DNA from: Photobacterium kishitanii
GTDB lineage: Bacteria > Pseudomonadota > Gammaproteobacteria > Enterobacterales > Vibrionaceae
Direction: 5' to 3'
Length of the DNA stretch: 64,000 bases
Assembly: GCF_003026355.1 (NCBI RefSeq)
Contig: NZ_PYON01000016.1
Location: 31,230 to 95,229, forward strand
The position numbers and the translations under genes were made by a program. The stretch's first letter is position 1. Each line of letters opens with the position of its first letter. Shown in pieces: positions 38,510 to 50,060 of this stretch. The notes under the pieces are model-generated. The model ran no database searches and had not been told where the DNA came from. It was given only the letters and a program-made list of their open reading frames with translations.

Positions 38510-39820
38510 ATGACAGACAAAACAACCAACACAAACCCAACTGCAGCGCCATCAATTAAAGATAAGCCTGCGGTTACTGCTTCAAAAACGACCAAAACAG
38601 CACCACCAGCCACTAAACAAAAAAAATCAGGTAGCAAAACCGGTTGGGTTGCGATTGCACTAGTATTGGCACTTGGTGGTGGTCTTTACTATCACGGTCA
38701 TCAGCAAGGTCTACAACAACAACAGCAAATTGCCGCCTTACAACAACAAATAGCGACGATGAAAGCTGCCCTAAAAGCCGATCAACAGCAAACCCTCGGC
38801 ATGGTTAATAATGAACTTCGCACCACACAACGTAGTGTTGAGCAAGGCATTAGCCAACAGCAAAAATCAATTGACTCTATTCAAACCGCAATTGCTGACT
38901 TAAAAGGCCAAGAGCCTAACGATTGGTTATTAGCGGAAGCTGACTACTTAGTTAAAATGGCAGGACGTAAGTTATGGTTAGAACATGACGTTACCAGTGC
39001 AACCTTATTATTAGAAGCAGCAGATCACCGTATTGCAGAGCTTAATGACCCAAGCCTTAAAGGCCTACGTCAAGCAATGAGCAATGACATTACCGCATTA
39101 AAATCAATCACTGTCGTTGATCGTGACGGTATCGTATTGCGTCTTAACAGTCTTGAAAACAGTATTGATAACCTACCATTAGCCAATGCGGTACTAGCAA
39201 AAGCAGAGCCACAACAGAACCCAACTGTGAGCCAATCAGTCAATGACTGGAAAGATAACTTAATGACCTCATTGAAGAACTTTAGTGAGCATTTCATTAC
39301 TTATCGTAAGCGTGATGGCAGCGTGGTTCCTTTACTATCACCACAACAAGATTTCTATCTCCAACAAAACATCAAGAATAAGCTCGAAACTGCTATCTCA
39401 GCAGTGTACCGCGATCAAGGCCAAATCTACCGTGAGTCGATTGCAACCGCGATTAAATGGGCGCAACAGTACTACAACTTATCATCACCGAAAACCCAAA
39501 GCTTTATTGCTGGCTTGCAACAACTAGAGCAACAAAATGTAGCAGTGGATTACCCAGCGAAATTGCAATCACAAGCACTGATCACCAAATTAGTTAATCA
39601 AGTATTGCGCAATAAAATGACAGCAATCAATGAGCCAGTTGCCGTTAAAACTAACGAGTCTCAACTTAAAGCTGACAAACCAGCAATTAAAGTTGTGGTA
39701 CCAGCTGTAAAAGAGCCGGTTAAAAAACTCATCAAACAAACAGCAACACCTGCAAATACCGATACAAATAACAAAGCGGTTGTTAGTTACTCAACCACAA
39801 CTAAAGAGGAAACCAAATAA
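38510..39820 (+). CDS. hemX: HemX, putative uroporphyrinogen-III C-methyltransferase-like membrane protein
   Basis: 436 residues. A lysine/threonine-rich cytoplasmic N-terminus (1-45) is followed by one transmembrane helix (about 46-63, TGWVAIALVLALGGGLYY), a glutamine-rich coiled coil (QQGLQQQQQIAALQQQ...) and a periplasmic helical domain with the HemX signature DWLLAEADYLVKMAGRKLWLEHD. Despite its old name, no methyltransferase motif is visible. A structural or scaffold role in haem synthesis is only inferred. TAATG junction with hemY. Confidence 0.92.
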   Translation: MTDKTTNTNPTAAPSIKDKPAVTASKTTKTAPPATKQKKSGSKTGWVAIALVLALGGGLYYHGHQQGLQQQQQIAALQQQIATMKAALKADQQQTLGMVNNELRTTQRSVEQGISQQQKSIDSIQTAIADLKGQEPNDWLLAEADYLVKMAGRKLWLEHDVTSATLLLEAADHRIAELNDPSLKGLRQAMSNDITALKSITVVDRDGIVLRLNSLENSIDNLPLANAVLAKAEPQQNPTVSQSVNDWKDNLMTSLKNFSEHFITYRKRDGSVVPLLSPQQDFYLQQNIKNKLETAISAVYRDQGQIYRESIATAIKWAQQYYNLSSPKTQSFIAGLQQLEQQNVAVDYPAKLQSQALITKLVNQVLRNKMTAINEPVAVKTNESQLKADKPAIKVVVPAVKEPVKKLIKQTATPANTDTNNKAVVSYSTTTKEETK

Positions 39821-41007
39821 TGATTAAATTGTTGTTATTGGTCATCGCTCTGATTGCCGGTATCATTGTCAGCCCCGATCTTGCTGGTCATCAAGGCTAT
39901 GTGTTGATCTCGTTTGCCAATCAAACCATCGAAATGAGTTTAACCACACTTATTATTGTGGCGATTGCCATCGTCGCGATCTTTTTTGTACTTGAGTTCA
40001 TTCTGCGTCGGTTGTTTTCTTTTGGTAGCTCAACCCGTGGTTGGTTTAGTGGTCGCCAAGTACGCAAAGCACGCCGCAACACCGCTGAAGGGTTATTAAA
40101 AGTTGCTGAAGGCGATTGGAAATCTGCTGAAAAAATGCTTTCTAAATCAGCAAAATACAGCGATGCACCGATTTTAAATTACCTAGCAGCAGCGGAAGCA
40201 GCACAAGGGCTAGGTAAAACCCAACAACGTGATCAATATTTACAACTAGCCGCAGAGCAAGATACTGAAAACCTTGCGGTATCACTGACGCGCGCTAAGC
40301 TTCAAATTCGCCAACAGCAATTTGAACAAGCGTTAGCAACCTTGCAAGACGTACAGCCAAATAGCCCACGTAATCCAATGATACTGAGTTTATTAAAGCA
40401 GTGTTATTTACAACTAGAAGATTGGAAAGCGCTCCAAGCACTGTTGCCCCAATTAACCAAAGCAAACGTGATCACAGCAGACGAAGCCGCACAATTAGAT
40501 GTCCAAGCACAGTGTGGTCAAATGCATCACTTAAGCCAACAAAACGGCAGTGATGGCTTAATCGGTTACTGGAATAGCATCAGCCGTAAAGATAAGCACA
40601 ACCCAGCCTTAGTGGCGTGTTTTGTTAAGCAGATGATTATTCGTCATGCTGATTCTGATGCATTTCCAATATTGCGTGATGCTATTAAGAAAAACCCAGA
40701 TCAAAGCTTAATTAGCTTAATGCCACAATTAACCCTGCCAGATCGCCACCCAGCCATTGTTAGCCTACAAGATTTATTAGCCAACAATAGCAATAACCCA
40801 GCATTACAAAGTGCATTAGGGCAAATGCTAATGGCTGATAATCAATGGCAACCAGCGAAGGATCACTTAGAAAAAGCCGTTGCAATACGTCCCGATGTGA
40901 CAGATTACGCCCACCTTGTTGCTACTCTTGAACAACTTGGCGATAAGCAAGCCGCAGCGGAAGTTTCGCGTCAAGCTCTGCAACTAGCAAAACCCGATCA
41001 AGCCTAA
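39820..41007 (+). CDS. hemY: HemY, TPR-containing inner-membrane protein
   Basis: 395 residues: two N-terminal transmembrane helices (3-20 and about 41-60), then the conserved RRNTAEGLLKVAEGDWKSAEKML and tetratricopeptide-like helical repeats (LNYLAAAEAAQGLG, ALGQMLMADNQWQPAKDHLEKAV). Proteobacterial HemY is not the protoporphyrinogen oxidase of Bacillus; it is a membrane protein of uncertain role encoded with hemCDX. It closes the operon with a terminator 13 nt downstream. Confidence 0.93.
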   Translation: MIKLLLLVIALIAGIIVSPDLAGHQGYVLISFANQTIEMSLTTLIIVAIAIVAIFFVLEFILRRLFSFGSSTRGWFSGRQVRKARRNTAEGLLKVAEGDWKSAEKMLSKSAKYSDAPILNYLAAAEAAQGLGKTQQRDQYLQLAAEQDTENLAVSLTRAKLQIRQQQFEQALATLQDVQPNSPRNPMILSLLKQCYLQLEDWKALQALLPQLTKANVITADEAAQLDVQAQCGQMHHLSQQNGSDGLIGYWNSISRKDKHNPALVACFVKQMIIRHADSDAFPILRDAIKKNPDQSLISLMPQLTLPDRHPAIVSLQDLLANNSNNPALQSALGQMLMADNQWQPAKDHLEKAVAIRPDVTDYAHLVATLEQLGDKQAAAEVSRQALQLAKPDQA

Positions 41008-41019
41008 GTTTTAAGTCTG

Positions 41020-41048
41020 AAAAAAGCGCCTTGATGGCGCTTTTTTTT
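41020..41048 (+). terminator. Terminator of hemCDXY
   Basis: AAGCGCC, loop TTGAT, GGCGCTT and eight T. Confidence 0.9.
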
Positions 41049-41188
41049 CGTCTGGATAACAGTTTTAGCATTAACATGTTTCTGAATGTAAACAGCCATT
41101 GCAAGGTATATCTGCCCCATTGCTCCTAAGCCATAAACACGTTTCAATAGCCACTCTGCCCTTTTTATTTAACATTTGGATAACTGTT

Positions 41189-41281
41189 ATGGATATGCTT
41201 CCTTGGCTGATTGTTTCAGGTATTATGGTGTCGGTGATTGTTGGCGTAATGATGGCTGTATTAATTAAACACGCTGATTAA
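41189..41281 (+). CDS. 30-residue single-span membrane protein
   Basis: A small ORF, MDMLPWLIVSGIMVSVIVGV... ending KHAD, with one transmembrane helix covering about residues 5-25 and a short charged tail (IKHAD). The ATG at 41189 has a TGGA ribosome site 9 nt upstream. A long terminator begins 3 bp after the stop, and the hemY terminator lies upstream, so it appears to be its own transcription unit. I do not recognise the family and assign no function. The in-frame upstream ATG at 41099 lacks support. Confidence 0.65.
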   Translation: MDMLPWLIVSGIMVSVIVGVMMAVLIKHAD

Positions 41282-41283
41282 TG

Positions 41284-41330
41284 AACACCTATAAAAAAGC
41301 CTCCTAATTGGAGGCTTTTTTATAGGTGTT
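41284..41330. terminator. Terminator after the 30-residue ORF (bidirectional)
   Basis: A perfect 21-bp inverted repeat, 41284-41304 with 41310-41330, containing AAAAAAGCCTCC/GGAGGCTTTTTT. It also serves the convergent gene on the right. Confidence 0.92.
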
Positions 41331-41346
41331 ATTTGGTAATAAGCGA

Positions 41347-41814
41347 CTATGTTAATCCCAAAGCCTGCTTAGTTTTACGTAATTGTTCATCAAACTTTTT
41401 CACCGCTTTAGCGGCTTTTTTTAATTGTTTAGTTTTCTTCTTGGCTAATTTCTTAAGTTTTTCGGTCTGCTTTAGCAATTCATCAGGTTGCTCAATCACC
41501 TCTGTTTGCTCAACCACAGTAACCATCTCAATTCGACTTTGACCAACAGCTGTTGGCATTGGCAAACTATGGACGTTCATCATCGTAGGAGCAGGCGACG
41601 CTGATGCCGCTAATGTCATCACAGGAGGTGGTGGTGGCACTATTTGGGGAGCAATGGCATTGGTTAAGCTACTCGGTTTACATAAGTAGTCTTTATCACT
41701 CGCAACCCGCGTACAGCTAGCACAAATAAATTTTGGCTCACTGACAATTTTAGTGATCGTCGCAAATTGATCGGCAATTTCGGCACGACGATACTTACAC
41801 AACGACTTCACCAT
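41347..41814 (-). CDS. Conserved hypothetical protein, Cys-rich N-terminus and Lys-rich C-terminal coiled coil
   Basis: 155 residues from the ATG at 41814, preceded by GAGG; an in-frame TTG lies at 41832. The N-terminal ~50 residues (MVKSLCKYRRAEIADQF, FICASCTRVASDKDYLCKP) hold four cysteines in C-x(n)-CASC-x(n)-C spacing, possibly a zinc site. A proline/alanine-rich linker (PQIVPPPPPVM) leads to a lysine-rich helix (TEKLKKLAKKKTKQLKKAAKAVKKF). No signal or membrane segment. I do not recognise a family. Nucleic-acid or protein binding is possible from the basic helix, but that is speculation. Confidence 0.7.
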   Translation of the reverse strand: MVKSLCKYRRAEIADQFATITKIVSEPKFICASCTRVASDKDYLCKPSSLTNAIAPQIVPPPPPVMTLAASASPAPTMMNVHSLPMPTAVGQSRIEMVTVVEQTEVIEQPDELLKQTEKLKKLAKKKTKQLKKAAKAVKKFDEQLRKTKQALGLT

Positions 41815-41916
41815 CAACACATCCTCACTCAAGACTCACCAGAATTACGACATTAAACGATAATGATTCGTAATTCCAGTAATGAATGTATTGTTCAGCG
41901 TCAAATGTGTAACTTT

Positions 41917-42705
41917 TTATTTTTGGATATCATTCGTTTTCATACCGGCTTTCACATAGATATCAAAACGGTTTTTCTTGGTTTCAATTGCCATCGAAGG
42001 CTTCGCATTTGCTAAAAACTCAGCATAATCCGGGCGCTTAACCACAATGCGCTTAGTTGCTAATGCATAAGCTGGCGCAAACAATTCATCAGCATCTAAA
42101 TCGGCACCGACTAAAGTTTGGAAAACGCGCATTTCTTTTTTTACCAATGCTGATTTCTTTTTATGCGGGTACATCGGATCTAAATAAATCACTTCCGGAG
42201 CAACAAAATCTTTATCCGCGGCTAACTGCAATAAAGCATCTTGACTCGATGCATGTAATAACTGCATCCGCTCACTGACCCAATGACCAATTTCAGGATC
42301 GGCTTTAGCACGGGCTAAACCATCATCCAGTAATGCGGCCACCACTGGATGACGCTCAACCAATTGCACTTTACACCCCAATGACGCTAATACAAACGCA
42401 TCACGTCCTAAACCTGCCGTCGCATCGAGCACTGTCGGCGTAATACCATTTTTTAAACCAACCGCTTTGGCAATTGCTTGACCACGACCACCACCAAATT
42501 TACGTCGATGTGCTACCGCACCACTCGCCAGATCAACAAAAACAGCGCCAAGCTTAGGTTCATCCAGCTTACGCAACTCTAACTGATTAGCGGTTAATAC
42601 TAACGCAAAACAACTATGCTCATCATGCGTCAATCCCCAGCGGGCGGCGAGTTGATCTAATTCAGACTGACGTTGAGGCACTTCACAAAGTAAGGCTAGT
42701 TGCAC
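41917..42705 (-). CDS. rsmJ: 16S rRNA (guanine1516-N2)-methyltransferase RsmJ
   Basis: Methylates G1516 of 16S rRNA. Conserved blocks: [43 protein letters not shown] site [19 protein letters not shown] and [24 protein letters not shown] chose the GTG at 42705 with GGAG 6 nt upstream (262 residues); a TTG at 42723 is in frame. It is divergent from asnC. Confidence 0.93.
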   Translation of the reverse strand: MQLALLCEVPQRQSELDQLAARWGLTHDEHSCFALVLTANQLELRKLDEPKLGAVFVDLASGAVAHRRKFGGGRGQAIAKAVGLKNGITPTVLDATAGLGRDAFVLASLGCKVQLVERHPVVAALLDDGLARAKADPEIGHWVSERMQLLHASSQDALLQLAADKDFVAPEVIYLDPMYPHKKKSALVKKEMRVFQTLVGADLDADELFAPAYALATKRIVVKRPDYAEFLANAKPSMAIETKKNRFDIYVKAGMKTNDIQK

Positions 42706-42881
42706 TGCATTCTCCGGTATCAAACAATATCTATTTCGCTCAACAAAAGGAAATAGAAGCTATGGGTGGCGAATTATAGCACCACAAATCAAGCTTGGCT
42801 CTGGTATCACAACCTAACATAAGGATAAGATAGCCCAAGGTCGCAGCATGCGAATAACTTAGCTTGCCGAAAGGAATTGTG

Positions 42882-43343
42882 ATGAATGTAGCTGTTCGTA
42901 TCGATGATTTAGATCGCGATATTCTCAACGCGTTAATGACAGATGCACGAGTGCCCTACGCTGAAATGGCAAAACGGTTTAATGTTAGCCCAGCGACAGT
43001 ACATGTTAGGGTTGAAAAAATGCGTACCTCGCAAATAATTACGGGCACCGAGGTAATCGTTAATCCAAAACTATTGGGCTACGACGTGTGCTGTTTTATT
43101 GGTATCAATCTTTATGCTGCACGTGATTATCACTCTGCACTTGAAAAACTTAATCAGCTTGATGAAGTAGTAGAAGCTTATTACACCACAGGTGCTTACA
43201 ATATTTTTGTAAAGTTGATGTGTCATTCAATCGAAGAATTACAGCATGTATTGATCAATAAACTACAAGCGATTGAGGAAGTACAATCAACCGAAACCTT
43301 AATTTCGCTCCAAAACCCAATCAATAGAAACGTTAAGCCTTAG
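42882..43343 (+). CDS. asnC: Transcriptional regulator AsnC
   Basis: Lrp/AsnC-family regulator, 153 residues from the ATG at 42882 (AAAGGA upstream). N-terminal winged HTH: DLDRDILNALMTDARVPYAEMAKRFNVSPATVHVRVEKM. C-terminal RAM ligand-binding domain: EAYYTTGAYNIFVKLMCHSIEELQHVLINKLQAIEEVQSTETLI. The near-identity of YYTTG and QSTETLI to E. coli AsnC favours AsnC over Lrp. E. coli AsnC activates asnA in response to asparagine; asnA is not next to it here. Confidence 0.93.
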   Translation: MNVAVRIDDLDRDILNALMTDARVPYAEMAKRFNVSPATVHVRVEKMRTSQIITGTEVIVNPKLLGYDVCCFIGINLYAARDYHSALEKLNQLDEVVEAYYTTGAYNIFVKLMCHSIEELQHVLINKLQAIEEVQSTETLISLQNPINRNVKP

Positions 43344-43356
43344 CGATAATTGGCCA

Positions 43357-43382
43357 TAAAAAAAGCGAGCTCAAGCTCGCTT
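43357..43382. terminator. Bidirectional terminator between asnC and hemB
   Basis: AAGCGAGC and GCTCGCTT pair around TCAA (43363-43382), with an A-run on the left giving U residues to the minus-strand hemB message. Confidence 0.85.
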
Positions 43383-43402
43383 CTTATCACATTACATCAT
43401 GA

Positions 43403-44479
<1,077 letters not shown>

Positions 44480-44502
44480 TCACTCACATCACTAGGGTGG
44501 GA

Positions 44503-45282
44503 TTAAATTGCAAAAAAAGCTTGGCTCACTTGGTAAGAATTATTGACAACTTGAGTCGCAGACTCACCACGGCACTCAGCAATAACCTGTGCAATATGAG
44601 GCAAATACAACGGTTCATTACGACTAGATTTCGGCTTTGGGCGGTAATCTCGCGGCAATAAATAAGGACAATCGGTTTCAATCATTAACCGTTGACTAGG
44701 AATATCTTTAACAATCTGGCGCAATTCAGTGCCACGGCGTTCATCACAAATCCAACCGGTAATACCAATATGTACATCAAGCGCTAGACAATCATGCAGT
44801 TCTTGTTGTGAGCCCGTAAAGCAATGTAAGACCGCCGCTGGTAATTTATCGCGCCATGGTTTTAGAATCGCTAAAAAACGCTCATGAGCATCACGACAAT
44901 GCATAAACACAGGTAAATTAAGTTCAGCTGCTAACGCTAATTGCGCTTCAAATACCGCTTCTTGCTGCGGACGTGGTGAAAAATCACGATTAAAATCCAA
45001 GCCACATTCACCGATCGCAACCACCTCGGGTAATTGCGCTAAAGCACGAATTTGAGGTAAGGCGAGATCTATTACCGATTTGGCATCATGTGGATGAACA
45101 CCTGCAGTGCTATAACAATAATCAGGCCATTGCTGAGCCAGTTGTTGAGCGGCAATACTTTCTTCGATACTAGTACCAGTGATGACCAGCCCTTTAACGC
45201 CAACAGCTTGGGCGCGCGCAATCACATCGGCACGATCTTTATCAAACCGACTATTGGTAAGGTTAACGCCAATATCTATCAT
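44503..45282 (-). CDS. tatD: TatD-family metal-dependent hydrolase
   Basis: 259 residues, TIM-barrel amidohydrolase. E. coli TatD is a DNase/3'-5' exonuclease and is not needed for Tat export. The family normally opens with an HxH metal pair, but here the first strand reads [16 protein letters not shown] (NLT type, as in E. coli TatD). Other ligands: [38 protein letters not shown]. It is encoded after tatC with a terminator between, and before hemB. Confidence 0.94.
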   Translation of the reverse strand: MIDIGVNLTNSRFDKDRADVIARAQAVGVKGLVITGTSIEESIAAQQLAQQWPDYCYSTAGVHPHDAKSVIDLALPQIRALAQLPEVVAIGECGLDFNRDFSPRPQQEAVFEAQLALAAELNLPVFMHCRDAHERFLAILKPWRDKLPAAVLHCFTGSQQELHDCLALDVHIGITGWICDERRGTELRQIVKDIPSQRLMIETDCPYLLPRDYRPKPKSSRNEPLYLPHIAQVIAECRGESATQVVNNSYQVSQAFFAI

Positions 45283-45373
45283 TTATTTTCTCATCGACTA
45301 ATGAACAAGCATACTCAGCAGTATATCGAGCTCAATATTGACTGACTATGTAAGAATCACATTATTACAGCTA

Positions 45374-45404
45374 TAAAAAAACCGACACTAATGTCGGTTT
45401 TTTT
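45374..45404. terminator. Terminator of tatABC
   Basis: AAACCGACA and TGTCGGTTT around CTAA (45379-45400), flanked by A- and T-runs. Confidence 0.88.
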
Positions 45405-45426
45405 CATCATCACAGGGGTTAAAACC

Positions 45427-46218
45427 CTATTCTTTGCTGATGCTCTTTACGTCTTGCGGTTCATCTTCGTTATCTTCGTCATATCCATCTTCATCATCTT
45501 TACGAATGTAAAAACGTGAGAAGAATAAACCGACTTCAAATAACAAACACATTGGTACCGCTAACAAAGTCTGAGATAAAATATCAGGCGGTGTTAACAA
45601 CATACCAACCACAAACGCTGCCACGATAATATATGGGCGTTTACTGCGTAATGTTTCAGGATCGGTAGCACCGGTCCAACACAACAGAATAATTGCTACT
45701 GGAATCTCAAATGCAATACCAAACGCCATAAATAGCGACAGTACAAAATCGAGATAACTTGAAATATCTGTTGCAACTTCAACCCCTTGCGGAGCGACGC
45801 TGGTAAAGAATTTAAACACCAATGGAAACACAACAAAATAAGCAAACGCAACACCGGCATAAAACAGCAATGAGCTGGAAACCAGTAATGGCATAATAAG
45901 CTTACGTTCATGCTTGTATAATCCTGGCGCTACAAAAGCCCACAGTTGATACAAAATCATTGGCACAGCAATAAACACAGCGGTAACTAAAGTGAGTTTT
46001 ATCGGTGTAAAGAACGGTGACGCAACATCTGTTGCAATCATAGTGGCACCAATTGGCATACGTTCAACCAAAGGTGCAGCTACAAAAGCGTAAATGTCTT
46101 TCGAAAACCAAACTATACAGACAAAAACCACCAGCACGCTGATGAGAGAGCGCAGGATCCGTGTACGCAGCTCAAGTAAATGGCTGAATAACGGCTGCGA
46201 ATCTTCGACAGTCGACAT
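45427..46218 (-). CDS. tatC: Twin-arginine translocase subunit TatC
   Basis: Polytopic receptor for twin-arginine signal peptides; 263 residues with six transmembrane helices. The conserved cytoplasmic N-terminus is [17 protein letters not shown], the first periplasmic loop contains the conserved PL motif region, and FGIAFEIPV and [20 protein letters not shown] mark later helices. The C-terminal tail is long and acidic ([13 protein letters not shown]). It follows tatB after 11 nt. Confidence 0.97.
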   Translation of the reverse strand: MSTVEDSQPLFSHLLELRTRILRSLISVLVVFVCIVWFSKDIYAFVAAPLVERMPIGATMIATDVASPFFTPIKLTLVTAVFIAVPMILYQLWAFVAPGLYKHERKLIMPLLVSSSLLFYAGVAFAYFVVFPLVFKFFTSVAPQGVEVATDISSYLDFVLSLFMAFGIAFEIPVAIILLCWTGATDPETLRSKRPYIIVAAFVVGMLLTPPDILSQTLLAVPMCLLFEVGLFFSRFYIRKDDEDGYDEDNEDEPQDVKSISKE

Positions 46219-46229
46219 AGTGATGTAAT

Positions 46230-46568
46230 TTATTCCTGCTTATTAGAAGTCGTTGCTGAGGGTTGCTCGCTTTTATCAGCATAGGGACGTTGCACATCAG
46301 AAGCGACTTTTTTAAGTTCATCAACCGACTCTTGCAATTCAGGCGCGATGTCCTTCATTCCCATTTGCTCAGCTTTTTTTAAATTGGCTTGCAGTTCCTG
46401 AATTTTCAGTTCCTGAGCCAACTCATCTTTGACTGAGTTTGCCATATTACGGGCAGCGCCTATCCACTGCGATACAGTACGTATCGCAACGGGTAGACGT
46501 TCCGGCCCCAGTACTACTAATCCCACCACGGAGATCAGCACTAACTCCCAGAACCCGATATCAAACAC
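46230..46568 (-). CDS. tatB: Twin-arginine translocase subunit TatB
   Basis: 112 residues: a single N-terminal helix [30 protein letters not shown] with the Glu and the GPERLP hinge of TatB, an amphipathic helix, and a charged tail. Works with TatC in substrate recognition. It begins 3 nt after tatA stops. Confidence 0.96.
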   Translation of the reverse strand: MFDIGFWELVLISVVGLVVLGPERLPVAIRTVSQWIGAARNMANSVKDELAQELKIQELQANLKKAEQMGMKDIAPELQESVDELKKVASDVQRPYADKSEQPSATTSNKQE

Positions 46569-46571
46569 GTC

Positions 46572-46832
46572 TTAAACCTGCTCTTTGTCTTTTTGACTCG
46601 TTTTAGTCTGATCAGCGGCTTGCTGCTCATCCGCAATTTTCTTCTGCTCAAAATCTGCGTCAGGTGTTTCTTTCTTAGCTGCAGGTGCTGAATCTTCATC
46701 ACCAATCGCTTTTTTGAAACCCTTAACAGCAGAACCTAAGTCGCCACCCAATGTGCGTAACTTCTTAGTTCCGAACAACAGAACAATGATCAGTGCAATA
46801 ATTAGCAATTGCCAGATACTGATACCACCCAT
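46572..46832 (-). CDS. tatA: Twin-arginine translocase subunit TatA
   Basis: 86 residues: transmembrane helix ([18 protein letters not shown]), the FGTKKL hinge, amphipathic helix [16 protein letters not shown], and a polar tail. Forms the protein-conducting assembly. First of tatABC; ubiB lies 83 nt upstream in the same direction. Confidence 0.97.
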   Translation of the reverse strand: MGGISIWQLLIIALIIVLLFGTKKLRTLGGDLGSAVKGFKKAIGDEDSAPAAKKETPDADFEQKKIADEQQAADQTKTSQKDKEQV

Positions 46833-46915
46833 GCTTATTTTACCTCAGCTTTATGTGGTTAATAACGGAGTGCGTTGTTAAACGCAACTATAAGTATAGG
46901 CGAAACCTAAATCGA

Positions 46916-48553
46916 TTATTTTCGACAGGCTCGCCATCCCAGCAACCAAAATACCGCTCCTGCTCCAGCTGCAATAGCAGGATAGGTGGTAACATGATCA
47001 CCAAAAAGTATGGCAGCACACACCATCATGGTGGCACCAATACCAAAATAAAATCTTGCCTTACCTTGGTTACGCCGACTATCCATGAAATTATCATAGA
47101 GTGTATCGAGTCGCTGGTTCATAACCTTGCCTTGGCGCAAACTGTCGTAAAGTAATTCAGGTAATTCGGGTAACTTTTCAGCCCAAAATGGTGCTTTACT
47201 CTTTACCGCTTCAATAATTGCTTGCGGTCCGACTTGGCGAGACATCCAATCTTCTAAAAACGGTTTTGCCGTTGCCCACAGATCTAGCTGTGGATACAAC
47301 TGCCGTCCAAGACCCTCAACATAAAGTAAGGTCTTTTGTAACAGCACTAATTGCGGCTGCACTTCCATATTGAATCGACGCGCGGTATTGAATAAATTAA
47401 GCAATACGTGACCAAATGATATTTCACATAATGGTTTTTCAAAAATCGGTTCGCACACCGTACGAATCGCAACTTCAAACGCATCAATATTGGTGTCAGC
47501 GGGTACCCAGCCAGAATCAACGTGTAATTCTGCTACCTTTCGATAATCACGATTAAAGAAAGCCAGTAAGTTTTCAGCTAAGTAACGTTTGTCTTCACGA
47601 TTAAGCGTGCCGACAATACCACAGTCCAACGCAATCCATTGTGGATCATGTGGATGCTCATAAGAAACAAAAATATTCCCTGGGTGCATGTCGGCGTGGA
47701 AGAAACTATCACGGAATACCTGTGTAAAGAATATATTTACCGCATTTTCCGATAATAATTTCAAATCAGTGCCATTGGCTTTTAATGCATCAAGGTCTGA
47801 AACCTGAATACCGTATATGCGTTCCATGACAAGCAGATTAACACTACTGTAATCAGTGAAGACTTCTGGTACGTATAGCGAGTCATCACCTTCGAAATTA
47901 CGTCGAAGTTGAATCCCATTCGCAGCCTCACGCATTAAGTCCAGTTCATCAAGTAAGGTCTTTTCATATTCCCTTACCACTTCAACGGGGCGTAAGCGAC
48001 GCGCTTCAGGCTGTAACCGAGAAACTATCTCCGCCATTCGATACATCAGCTTTATATCAGCTTCAATGATCGGCTTTATATCTGGTCGAATAACTTTAAA
48101 TACAATTTCACGACCATTTTCTTTCATGGTTGCAGTATGTACTTGTGCTATTGATGCTGACGCTAACGCCACCTCATCAAAATCATCAAACCATTGTTCT
48201 ATCGGCCCACCTAATGATGCTTCAATAGTGCGTTTGGCTAATTGGCCATCAAACGGCGCTACCTGATCTTGCAGTAATGCTAATTGATCGGCGATATGGG
48301 GTGGAAACAAATCACGCCGAGTCGACATCATTTGGCCAAACTTGATCCATACCGGTCCAAGTTCTTGTAACGCTAACCGTAACCGCTCACCTAATGGTTT
48401 GTCGGGATACTCATTTTTAATCCAAAATAACGATTTACGTAATTTTTTTGGCAATTCAGAGCGTGGGTCTTGCGGAATAAAATCATCCAAACCGTAACGC
48501 AATTGCACTTCAATAATACGGTAAAGACGTTTGAATTCACGAATAGTCATCAT
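46916..48553 (-). CDS. ubiB: Ubiquinone biosynthesis protein kinase-like UbiB
   Basis: Atypical kinase/ATPase-like protein (ADCK/Coq8 family) required for ubiquinone synthesis. 545 residues: the KxGQ motif in [19 protein letters not shown] (near residue 70), ASIAQVHTA (Ala-rich loop in place of a Gly-rich one), [10 protein letters not shown] (catalytic loop), LDCGIVG (DFG-like), and two C-terminal transmembrane helices (about 500-540). It follows ubiJ by 6 nt. Confidence 0.96.
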   Translation of the reverse strand: MMTIREFKRLYRIIEVQLRYGLDDFIPQDPRSELPKKLRKSLFWIKNEYPDKPLGERLRLALQELGPVWIKFGQMMSTRRDLFPPHIADQLALLQDQVAPFDGQLAKRTIEASLGGPIEQWFDDFDEVALASASIAQVHTATMKENGREIVFKVIRPDIKPIIEADIKLMYRMAEIVSRLQPEARRLRPVEVVREYEKTLLDELDLMREAANGIQLRRNFEGDDSLYVPEVFTDYSSVNLLVMERIYGIQVSDLDALKANGTDLKLLSENAVNIFFTQVFRDSFFHADMHPGNIFVSYEHPHDPQWIALDCGIVGTLNREDKRYLAENLLAFFNRDYRKVAELHVDSGWVPADTNIDAFEVAIRTVCEPIFEKPLCEISFGHVLLNLFNTARRFNMEVQPQLVLLQKTLLYVEGLGRQLYPQLDLWATAKPFLEDWMSRQVGPQAIIEAVKSKAPFWAEKLPELPELLYDSLRQGKVMNQRLDTLYDNFMDSRRNQGKARFYFGIGATMMVCAAILFGDHVTTYPAIAAGAGAVFWLLGWRACRK

Positions 48554-48559
48554 GGCTAT

Positions 48560-49162
48560 TTATCGCTCAAGTAACTGATTTAATCGGGCCTCAAAACAGG
48601 CAACATCGGATTTCAAGTCATCAACTTGATCAGCAAAATACGCTATTTCTAATGGCTGTGGTAATAATCGCCACTCTTCCGTTAGCGTTTGAGCTAAATT
48701 TTGCTGGCGTTTAAGTAGTCGTTGTTGAAGAAATTGACCACTCGATTTAACGCTGCTTACTACCGTATGAGCAACAACATCACCACTATAATGAGATAAC
48801 TTTTCTTCAAGATCGGGCTTAAGGCCACTCAACAAACTTGAGAAATGCTGCGCTAATTGTAAGTCGCCATCAAGCGCTAACTTGTCGGCTTTAATTAACT
48901 GCGTCACATTAGCTTGTTGACGCAATTCTGGTAGCACGGTTAAGTTAAGTGCCAATTGGCAATCAACATCACCCTCATAAACAGCTAATACATCAATCTG
49001 TTGGCTAAAAATAAAATAGAGCGTTTTGCCAAATTCATTTAACGTCACGCTGATCACTTTACCGCGTAAACGCGATAAACGACGCTGACTATCAGCATCG
49101 TCTTTTACTAACTGATTAAGCGCCGTTTCTATCGCGCCAGTAACAAACGCATCTATTGGCAT
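48560..49162 (-). CDS. ubiJ: Ubiquinone biosynthesis accessory factor UbiJ
   Basis: Lipid-binding SCP2-domain protein that helps organise the Ubi complex. 200 residues from the ATG at 49162 with GAGG upstream. N-terminal SCP2 region (MPIDAFVTGAIETALNQL, RGKVISVTLNEFGKTLYFIFSQ), and a C-terminal helical segment ending in a probable coiled coil. The start lies 7 nt after ubiE stops. ubiE-ubiJ-ubiB order is the standard one. Confidence 0.93.
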   Translation of the reverse strand: MPIDAFVTGAIETALNQLVKDDADSQRRLSRLRGKVISVTLNEFGKTLYFIFSQQIDVLAVYEGDVDCQLALNLTVLPELRQQANVTQLIKADKLALDGDLQLAQHFSSLLSGLKPDLEEKLSHYSGDVVAHTVVSSVKSSGQFLQQRLLKRQQNLAQTLTEEWRLLPQPLEIAYFADQVDDLKSDVACFEARLNQLLER

Positions 49163-49169
49163 ATTGACC

Positions 49170-49925
49170 TCAGAACTTATAACCACGGTGCAAAGCAACA
49201 ATACCGCCAGTTAAATTGTAATAGCTAGTCTGATCAAAACCAGCGTCATCCATCATGCCTTGTAAGGTTGGCTGATCAGGGTGCATACGAATAGATTCAG
49301 CTAAATAACGATAACTTTCACTATCATGAGCAATGATTTCACCGATTTTTGGCAATAAGTGGAATGAGTAAGCGTCATATATTTTTGATAATGGTTCTAA
49401 AATCGGCTTTGAAAACTCCAACACTAGCAAGCGTCCACCGGGTTTTAAAACGCGGTACATCGAGCGCAATGCTTGCTCTTTATCAGTAACGTTACGTAAA
49501 CAGAAGCTAATCGTAATACAATCAAAATAATTATCAGGAAAAGGCAATTCCTCAGCATTTGCTTGCACGTAACCAACGTTACCAACAATACCACTATCAC
49601 GCAGCTTACTACGGCCAACTTTTAACATTGAGTTATTGATATCAGCTAGAATAACTTGGCCACTATCACCCACAATACGAGAAAACTTAGCCGTTAAATC
49701 CCCAGTACCACCGCCTAAATCAAGCACGCGTTGACCACGGCGAACACCACTGCAGTCAATCGTAAACCGCTTCCATACGCGATGAATACCCATCGACATT
49801 AAGTCATTCATAATGTCGTACTTTGCAGCTACTGAATGGAATACTTCAGCAACCATGGTTGCTTTTTCATCTTTGGCCACGGTACGAAAGCCAAAGTGAG
49901 TAGTGTCTTGTGTGGTATCCGTCAT
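49170..49925 (-). CDS. ubiE: Ubiquinone/menaquinone C-methyltransferase UbiE
   Basis: SAM-dependent C-methylation of the benzoquinol and naphthoquinol rings. 251 residues, the same as E. coli, from the ATG at 49925. N-terminal [39 protein letters not shown] motif [36 protein letters not shown], and C-terminal [22 protein letters not shown]. First gene of the ubiEJB run that continues into tatABC. Confidence 0.97.
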   Translation of the reverse strand: MTDTTQDTTHFGFRTVAKDEKATMVAEVFHSVAAKYDIMNDLMSMGIHRVWKRFTIDCSGVRRGQRVLDLGGGTGDLTAKFSRIVGDSGQVILADINNSMLKVGRSKLRDSGIVGNVGYVQANAEELPFPDNYFDCITISFCLRNVTDKEQALRSMYRVLKPGGRLLVLEFSKPILEPLSKIYDAYSFHLLPKIGEIIAHDSESYRYLAESIRMHPDQPTLQGMMDDAGFDQTSYYNLTGGIVALHRGYKF

Positions 49926-50060
49926 GCTCAATCCGTTATGTGTCCTCGCGCTCATTCTATTGTTACAATAAAATAGCTGACGGGGATTAAATTCATTTAT
50001 TCAACTGGCTTAGTGTACTTGATGGTTGTCGTTTGCTCAAAGTGGTTTACTCTTTAAGCG

